Assembly (NCBI GenBank): GCA_024336345.1
Contig: JANFOG010000003.1
Location: forward strand, 4,284,501 to 4,348,500
Direction: 5' to 3'
Length of the DNA stretch: 64,000 bases
From: Mariannaea sp. PMI_226
Taxonomy: Eukaryota; Ascomycota; Sordariomycetes; Hypocreales; Nectriaceae
The notes under the pieces are model-generated. The model searched no databases, was not told the origin of the DNA, and saw only the letters and a program-made list of their open reading frames with translations. A program made the translations under genes and the position numbers. Positions 56,847 to 64,000 of the stretch are shown here, one piece after another. The first letter of the stretch is position 1; every line of letters starts with the position of its first letter.

Positions 56847-59800
56847 AGGTGTTCTGGTGGTTCCCATAAATTATCGTTTTTAGGGTAATTCTTCCATTTG
56901 ACGAGGTATTCAATCTTGTTGTCTTTCTCCCTCATGTCGCAGATTTCTTCTACTTCCCATTCTTCCGGTCCGTCGATTTCTGCTTCAAATGTCTGATTTC
57001 CAACGACAATCGTATCTTTGTCAATAGTTTCGAGTAGTAAGACATAGAAGATTAGGTGGATCTTGACTTCATCTAATAAGTCAATCTCATAGTTATGATC
57101 CGAAATTCTTTTCTTGATTGGGTACAGTCCAATGTACTTATAGTCAAGTTTTTGATTTGGTTGTTTTATTTTGATGTTTTTTATAGCGAGTAGGACCATA
57201 TCTCCCTCCGAGAAGGTTGGTCCCTTTAACCTTTTTCTATCATAGTATTTCTTGTGCTATTTCTATATAAAAGAAAGTTCTATATATAATTCTTTGTATA
57301 GATTCTTGAGTTCATCTGTTTTGAGTATGGCTGCTGGTGCAATGGGTCCTTTTTCTATCGGTATTCTATAGGCATCTGGGGTGAATCCAAAATTGGCGTA
57401 GGCTAGTGTCAGCTTTGTGCTTTCATTATGGGCGGTGTTCCAAGCAAGTTGTGCGGTTGGTAACTTCTCGACCCAATTGTCTTATCCGTAATTAATATAA
57501 CATCAAAGGTATATCTCCAGTACTTAATTCATCCTTTCTGTTTGTCCATCGACCTATGGTCGGTATACTGTGGTGAGTTTATAGTTTAAATCAATCCTGT
57601 CCATCAAGCATTGCCAAAAGTTTAAAAAGAATGGTGGTCCTCTATTTGAGACAATCTCAGTAGGTAGTCCGTGTGTGCTAATAATATTTCTTATAAAGAT
57701 ATATAAAAACTATTCTACATTTATTTTTTCTTAATATAGTATAAAATAAGAAAACTTGGTGAGTCTGTCGATAATAACTAGAATGCTGTTATACGCAATC
57801 TTTGTTGCTAGGTCCAATGATAGGAGTAGTTTCACAATGAAATCCATTGTAATTGCATCCCATGGTCGCATAGCGACTAGTAGTGGTCGTAATTCTCCAT
57901 ATGGTTTGTGTCTGCATGCTTTTGTTTTATCACAGATAATATATATTTATATAATTTTCTAAATGATTTTCTTAACTTTAGGAAATGTGTAAGTCGTTTT
58001 GACTCATTCTAGGGTTTTTGTGATTCCTTAATATCTGTGGAGTGGGTATTCGTGCATTTCTCTAATGAGCGGTTCTCTCAGATCTTCTGGTATCTATTGT
58101 TTGTCAATTTTCTCTTCTTCAGGTAGCTAGTCATTATACTCCTGGATCTATTGTAATAGTGGATTTCCCTATTCTATATTGTAGGTAGCAATTCCTTCTT
58201 CAGGTGTTTCTTTCCGAGTGGTCGCATTCAACCGTTTGGTTGTCTTTTTCCAAGTGGCTGCAATGTACTTCTATCTTAAGTGTCCTTCTTCCATATAGGT
58301 AAGGAGTTGTTCATTGATGATGGGTTATCCTGTGTTAAGGTCAGGTCTTCGGCTAATAGCGTCTGCTCTGCCATTCTCTGTTCCTTTGACATGGATAATG
58401 ACGTAGTCAAATTCTACTAGAATTTCTACATATTATAATTGTCATTTGCTGAGTTCTCATATCATAGCAAAATAGGTAATGTTCTTATAATCCATAAGGA
58501 CTTTAATCTAGTGGTAGCTTCCTAATAGATAGTATTTAAATTCCTTAAAAGCGTTAACTATTGCAAGAAATTCTTTGTTGTAAATGGGGTAATTAAGTTC
58601 TGCTCCATGTAATTTGTAAGAGTAGAACGCTATGGGATGTAGCTTGCCATCGTCGTCTCGTTGTCCTAATCGTGCTCCTAAGGCAAAATCGGATGCGTCG
58701 GTTTCTAATTCGATTTGTCGCTTGGGATCAAACACCTTAAATACAGGTTTGCTGAGGATAAGTTCCTTGATTTTGTCGAAAGCTTCCTATGCTTCGGGTA
58801 GCCATTTGAACTTGCGGTCCTTTTTTGTCAATTTAGTAAGTGGTGTGGCTATTCCTCTAAAGTGCTTGAGGAATTTCCGATAATAGTTTGCAAATCCTAA
58901 AAAGGATTGTACTTCTCTGACTATAGTCAATACCTCTTAATCTCTGATTGCGGCAGTCTTCTTAGGGTCCATCTTAATCTTATTATAAGAGATTATATGT
59001 CCTAGGAATCCCACTTCTGATTTGTGGAATTCACTTTTCTCGGGGTTAACCAACAATTTGGCGTTCTGCAATGCTTGCAGCACCTTGTGGACATATTCCA
59101 TGTGTTCTTTCTCTATTTTAGAGAAGATTAGGATATCGTCTAGATAGCATATTATAAATATATTGAGGTACTCTCATAGCACGTTATTGATCATTCTCTG
59201 GAATGTCGCAAGTACATTAGTGAGTCCTTGGGGCATAACTAGATATTCGTATAATCCGTATTTCGTTCTGAAAGCGGTTTTCTATTCATATCCTGGCTTC
59301 ATGCAAATTTGATTATAGGCTAATGTAAGATCCAGCGCGGTGTAGTACCTCATGCCTCGCAATCAATCCTTCAGTTCACTAATCAGGGGTAGCGGTATTC
59401 TGTCTTTCACCATTATATCATTTAGCCTGCGGTAATCCACAATTAGCCGGAGCTTTCCGTTCTTTTTGGGAACAAATATGACTGGATATGCAGCAGTGGA
59501 TTTCGATATTCTAATACATCCTCATCATAACATTTTATTGAGGTATTCTCTAAGTATATGCAGTTGGGCTTTGTTGAGGTTGTAGATTTGTTGGTACGTG
59601 GGTATCGTGCCGTCCTTGAACCATATTTTATGGTCCCATTCGCTGTGTTCTAGTAGACCTCCCGCCTCAAGTTCTTCTGCGAAGAGTTGCTTATAGATCC
59701 GGTATTGTGGTGGAACATCCTTAAGTCTTTCTTCTTCTTTATTATCCGGTATTTTAGCCATTTCCTTAAGGTTTTTATCCATATATATGAACTGGTTTCT

Positions 59801-59884
59801 GAGGAATGCGATTATCTTTCTAGTGCGATTCTTTATTCGTTTAGTCCGTATGTGTCTTGTTCCCTTAGGCGTAGGTAAGCTCAT
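56807..59884 (-). pseudogene. Chromovirus copy 3 pol: RT, RNase H, integrase, chromodomain
   Basis: [42 protein letters not shown], the catalytic box in CYLDDILIFSK, and VGFLGHIISYNKIKMDPKKT. RNase H: ELETDASDFALGARLGQRD and YPIYNKEFLAIVNAFKEFKY. Integrase: WDAITMDFIVKLLLS, IVSNRGPPFF (Asp expected, Asn seen) and VDGQTERMN. The C-terminal chromodomain WEVEEICDMREKDNKIEYLV, KWKNYPKNDNLWEPPEHL places the element among the chromoviruses. More than twenty in-frame stops, mostly TAG/TAA. Chromodomains direct integration to marked chromatin (family knowledge). Confidence 0.92.
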
Positions 59885-60239
59885 TGTCTCCCTAGCTCGG
59901 CTGCCTCCGTCCTCATCGGTAGGGCCTTAAGATCTCATATCTTCAGTTAGTCATTGTTCCTAATTACTGGCTACATCGCCTCGAAAGGCTTGCACCTGGC
60001 CAGTACGCCAGTCAATCAGTGGGTTAAATCAGTATAGCCATGGGTACCCAAGGAGCATATCGTAACCTTCAAGGTCGATCACATCGAATTCTTCAACCTA
60101 TTGAGCTCCTTCGACTATAATCTCCAGTTAATCGATCTGGCGATTAACTCGTCCTTACTCATAGGATAGGGCATTTCCTTCAATGTTCGAGACTTCATAT
60201 AGGTATTCCTTCTCCTTCTATAATAGCATGAGGTCATTT

Positions 60240-60320
60240 ACCGTCTATAGTGTGATGGCATTTATATATGCTCCGCTGTCTATTAACGCGATTAACCATT
60301 CTCTCTTGACTCATACTTAC
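60240..60320 (-). pseudogene. Chromovirus protease active-site remnant
   Basis: LIALIDSGAYINAITL is the retropepsin active-site loop (DSGA). Flanking frame broken. Confidence 0.75.
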
Positions 60321-60349
60321 AACTTAATGCTTAATCGCTAGTGGTTGTC

Positions 60350-62110
60350 GGACTGTCTTGTATTTCCTAGGGTTCTTCTCCGTAGGGGCGCGTATTCATT
60401 TCTTTCTGTATACTCGATTGTGCATATTCTAAACATATCGGTGAGTTCCTCCTTGATTTCCTGGAATTGGGTTTCTTTTAGTAATGGTCTTCGCTATGTT
60501 TGTCGTTCATACATAAGTGTATATAGATCTTGCCATCCTTATATTTTTTCCCTTTGATGTTTTATACATTCTTCGTAAGGGCATTCTCATGCCGTGGCTC
60601 CTTCTTCCATACATTCTGGGGGAAAGTGTTGCACTCTGTCTTCTAGTGTGGCTACTTGGATCTTCTCGTTCCAAGAGACGACTTTTCTAAAAGCCATTTC
60701 ATTATAATAGAAAATGTTCTATATAGATTCTCCATATAGCCATATAGGGTATAGGTTATTCTCAACTTTCTATCCCTTATGGTAATGACAATTCATATCA
60801 TAGCATAACATCCATAAAATTCCTTCATGATGTTGGCTCTTTGGTGAGAATAGCATAGAATCTCCTGGCAGCGGTGTGTAGATTTATTCCATAAGCTTCT
60901 GTGCTCATTTGTGTCTAACTCCGTACACAAAGATCTGGTCGTAATCGTACTTCTATCCTACTTTGATTTCTCGGTATTCCTAAGGTTCTATTTCTCGGGA
61001 TCATACTGGGATATTATTAATTTGTGTGTTTAGTAGGACGTCTTCTCTTCCGAATGGTAACTTATGCTCTCAGGCCATTCATACATCTGCTATGGTCATC
61101 CATGGTTCGATATGTCCAAGTCTGCGTTATAATCTGGTTTTATTGATGTCTGTAGCTAAGTGAAGTAGTCACTGGTGGTATTCGGTAGTTGTCATTCCGA
61201 AATACTGTCGTGTTTCGGCCCTTACTGCTTTATAAAGTGGGTGTCATAATATATACTCAACAAGCTCTTCAGATTTCAAGGGTCGTTGTCATAATACAGC
61301 AAGTGTTTTGCTATTTTGGGTCTTAGCTCCTAGATTTCGATATTTCTCTGGCAGTGGAACAGGCGTCCATGTGACTCCTTCTTTATCTATGATTCCCATG
61401 CATCCTGTTTGTGTCAATATCTTTTCTTCGGGCTTATGTTCTTTAGCATAGGATTTATATTTGGGAGTGCGTATGTTGCTGTGTGCTATATTGTATCCTG
61501 AGCGTGTCATGGCCAGCGTTTTAGTGTTCTTGGTAACATGGATCAAATCATAAGCTTCCCTAAGGTCGAGTTTGGTAAACTCGCCAGTTCGGGGTTCTCC
61601 AAATGTCCTTTGTTATATCGTGGGTGCAGGTACTGGCTTCCATCCTACAGGTGGCTCTTCGAACGTTCTTACTTTAAGGGTTGTTTCTAGCATGTGTGCT
61701 TTGTAGTCGGTTCCTCGATCTTCGAATGCCTTGTGCATCATTCGAATGCCGACTCATTCTAGATGTTTTACTCCTGGTGTGACTCATTCTTCCTTCTTGC
61801 ATTTGTCTACAAAGTCGAGAATTCGTTGTGCCATTTCGGCTTCTTTGATGTGGATTTGTGCGAGTCCGGGTTGGATTGGTGGGAGTAGTTCGCATTTTCG
61901 TTCATATTCTTGGTTGAGCACTGGGTCGAAATGTGTTGGGCAAAGAGTGGCCTTGCAAGGTTGTCTAGGTGTTTCTTTACATTGGCGGCACATTGCTTCG
62001 ATGGGTACGGTAAAGTCGTTCTTCCTATATCCGAAAACCCATTTCTTGCAATCGTAGTTGTCTTTCGCTGCTTCGCCTAGATTGATCATGTCCTTATATG
62101 AGGCTCCTTG
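60350..62110 (-). pseudogene. Extra coding region between gag and protease, unknown
   Basis: Long minus-strand open stretches (61784-62089; 61289-61546) code for MINLGEAAKDNYDCKKWVFG, CRQCKETPRQPCKATLC and QIHIKEAEMAQRILDFVDKC. Further on a segment GEFTKLDLREAYDLIHV resembles the start of a gypsy RT fingers motif although a complete RT exists downstream. A Cys set (CRQCKE..PC..LC) could bind metal. I do not recognise the whole as a known gag or pol domain. Confidence 0.5.
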
Positions 62111-62499
62111 TTTGAACCATATGTGCTGGGAATATCTCCAGAGGTACTAATAATATTCTTTTCCAAGCTGTGCTCATTCCCAGTCTGGGATCCATCGTGG
62201 CCTTAGTGGGATGTATGTTAGTGCAACAGTGTTTAACTATATGTTGTTTCATACAAGCTTGGTGGCTTCCAAGATGATTGATTCCCAGTCGTCCTGGTAG
62301 TATGGTTTTCTAAGTATGGCTTTCTTCACTATGCATTATGCAGTTCGTCCCATAAGAACTCCATATTCTGCAATCTCATCCAGTTCTTATTGAATCGCCT
62401 GTTCTAGTTCGTCCAGTCGATTATGGATTTGTATTAGTTAATCGATTGGTTTTATGGCGAGGGTTGCGATAGTTCGTATGGCCATCTGCTTGTCTTCCT

Positions 62500-63660
62500 A
62501 TTTGTTAATTACGTTCAATCGTTTCTTACCTTCTGGAACCTTTTGGAATGGTTTGTCCTTCTTGGGCTCGGGGCAATTGCGAGCCATGTAGTCAGGCTTG
62601 CCGCAATTATAGCATTTAAATTTCGATTTGTTGCATTTCTGGGTTGCTCCGAGTTCCATAGGTCCTAAGTCCATTCCATAGGAGGTATTAACTTATCATC
62701 TGGCTCCTTAATTGGCGTTATATCTTGGTTGGTTATAGTGGTTCCCTTTCTTTTGGTAGTTATTTCGGGGGTTCCCGCGGTATTATTGTTGTCTCCACGA
62801 GTGTTGCTGGTCATCGATTTTGACGGCCATGCTAATGTACTTTATTAAGGTGTCTGGTCATTCTTCTTTATACAATTCTTCCTAGACTTCCTTCTTAAGC
62901 CCATCAAAGAAGAAGGACATAAATGCATCCTGTCCCCAATCATGCAGCTTAATTGCTAGTTGGTTGTACAAGATTCCATAGTCTAAGGCTGATCCAGTTT
63001 GCTTGATCTTCTTAATCTTTTCTTCTGCTTTCGACTTTTTATCCACTATTCCAAATGCTTGCTCAAGCATTTCCGCAAAGTTCGAAAACTTCTGGTACAT
63101 ATACTGTACTTATTCGGAGTGTTTATCACTTTCTCAATTATATTCTTGCATAAAGGGTGCAGCCCAAATGGCGGGGTTGCCGCCAAGCAGCTTGACTGCA
63201 TACCTAACTTTGGTGTTTTCATATTGGAACATTGCTGGGTAGAAGGTGAAGTGGTCCTCGCACTGAATGATAAACATCTGAAGTTTCTTGGGATCCCCAT
63301 AGAACTTCTCTGGTGGTGCTGGTTTGAGGATTTCTCCCAGTTCTTTGCCCTAGATGGTGTTAAAATAAGCCATATTGAGCTAATCCTTAATTATAGTGGC
63401 ATTCTCGGTTCCTTTCTCTCCAATGGTGTTAATAAGGCCTCATAAATTGCTGAGTTCCTTATTAAACATATTGGCCCTTTCGTTTTCCTTTTTACCATCT
63501 TCTTTTCCATTGTTAATTATAATATTAATCCATTCGCCAAGTCCATCAATCATTTTCTTAAGGCGAGCGGTCCTATTATCAAGTTCGATTGCTATTTCCT
63601 CATTGGAGAAAACGATACCCTAGGGGTCGTCCTCAGAGGTGTCCATAGGCGAGACAGTAG
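62500..63660 (-). pseudogene. Chromovirus copy 3 gag
   Basis: Coiled N-terminus (NEEIAIELDNRTARLKKMID), capsid-like core (PEKFYGDPKKLQMFIIQCED, YAVKLLGGNPAIWAAPFM, SALDYGILYNQLAIKLHDWG) and a CCHC zinc knuckle CYNCGKPDYMARNC at about 62574-62615. Interrupted by several stops. Confidence 0.85.
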
Positions 63661-63780
63661 GAGTTGGAGCGACGGGTCGTCGTCCGCTGGAGGAGCTAGA
63701 TGAAGCTAGGGGTACTATTATAATGGTAGTCGATATTGCTTAGAGTAGTGGGTCGGTCGTCTGAACAAGAGCTTTCAACA

Positions 63781-64000
63781 TATAACGATCTGATCGATTC
63801 CCAAGGGATAAACCAGATCGCAATAGGTTTATATTGGCAGAACGATCGGGGCGTTATTCTAAGCAATAGCGGAAGTATCACTTTAGGGTATTACATCTAG
63901 TAATACACAAGTAGATTGTGGTAACCAAGTTGTATTAAAAGCTAAGTAGCTAAGTAGGCTATCTAATGATAATGACTGTGGTTTATATACTAGGTGCTAT
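63781..64000 (-). repeat. 5' LTR of chromovirus copy 3 (partial)
   Basis: Continues beyond the window. Same start and landmarks (ggggcgttattctaagcaat) as the LTR at 55736. Confidence 0.85.

Larger units (their letters stand above)
55736..64000 (-). mobile_element. Chromovirus copy 3 (Ty3/gypsy with chromodomain), runs off the window
   Basis: 3' LTR 55736-56118 and the first 220 bp of the 5' LTR from 63781. Internal region about 7.66 kb, encoded on the minus strand in the order gag (about 63660-62500), an extra region (about 62110-60350), protease (about 60300), RT (59880-58960), RNase H (about 58760-58400), integrase (about 58130-57240) and chromodomain (56965-56807). A purine-rich tract (ggaggggagacat on the minus strand) precedes the 3' LTR. 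Implied total length about 8.4 kb. Confidence 0.9.

Noticed and set aside
63003..63445. Plus-strand ORFs at 62999-63445
   Set aside because: Shadows of the minus-strand gag, which shows capsid-like conserved blocks.
1..64000. Starship giant mobile element (tyrosine-recombinase captain, DUF3723 cargo)
   Set aside because: No captain-like recombinase or typical cargo gene recognised on either strand.
1..64000. Secondary-metabolite gene cluster
   Set aside because: No PKS, NRPS, terpene synthase or P450 was seen; the genes present are unrelated to each other.
1..64000. CRISPR array or prokaryotic operon
   Set aside because: Genes have spliceosomal introns and the repeats are transposon-derived; no regularly spaced short repeats.

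Overview
The window looks like the genome of a filamentous ascomycete (Pezizomycotina; Hypocreales is my guess from gene style only). Reasons: 46-100 nt spliceosomal introns with GT..AG borders and CTAAC-like branch sites, an ATF/CREB-type bZIP gene, a Reg1/Hex2-type phosphatase subunit with the AreA/DUF1752 block, a fungal aquaglyceroporin with an NLA second pore motif, a GPI-anchored cupredoxin, and Tad-like LINEs, chromodomain Ty3/gypsy, hAT, Tc1/mariner and piggyBac-like elements whose stop codons look like C-to-T decay (RIP).

Layout. 0-5.5 kb: two intact host genes, bZIP (-) and Reg1-like (+), separated by 2.6 kb without a recognisable gene. 5.6-14 kb: a decayed hAT transposase and a roughly 2 kb direct duplication (about 6.9-9.2 and 11.6-13.5 kb). 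The duplication carries an F-box-like gene: an intact copy (12684-13445), a copy stopped by one TGG-to-TAG change (8134-8865) and a third tail fragment. A decayed rhodanese/arsenate-reductase-like gene and an interrupted gene of unknown function lie between. 14.4-16.9 kb: an intact DD34E Tc1-like transposase converging on an intact 421-codon ORF of a multicopy fungal family. 18.4-22 kb: a disordered-protein gene, a dispersed repeat and a LINE 3' end. 22-33 kb: the most gene-like block, with a conserved unknown protein, an aquaglyceroporin broken by one missing base, a cupredoxin, a putative disordered protein and an intact GNAT acetyltransferase. 33.7-38.3 kb: a decayed full-length Tad-like LINE. 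38.6-40.4 kb: a small hAT element with TIRs. 41.8-42.2 kb: an 8-cysteine secreted protein gene. 43.9-46.1 kb: a piggyBac-like element with 40-bp TIRs matching at 39 positions. 47.8-49.1 kb: an intact three-exon gene with a chromodomain-like C-terminus. 51.07 kb to the end: an AT-rich block of three nested chromovirus copies.

The three chromovirus copies are a (+) copy (51068-51936), a (-) copy inserted in its gag (51937-55735), and a (-) copy inserted in the RT of the second (55736 to beyond the window). The second and third each carry, between the end of pol and the 3' LTR on the opposite strand, the remains of a cysteine-rich, coiled-coil accessory ORF. This antisense gene, the transposase/421-codon pair and the decaying F-box-like family are the most interesting signals. 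The host genes do not form a pathway; the window is a gene-poor, transposon-rich region with scattered single genes.
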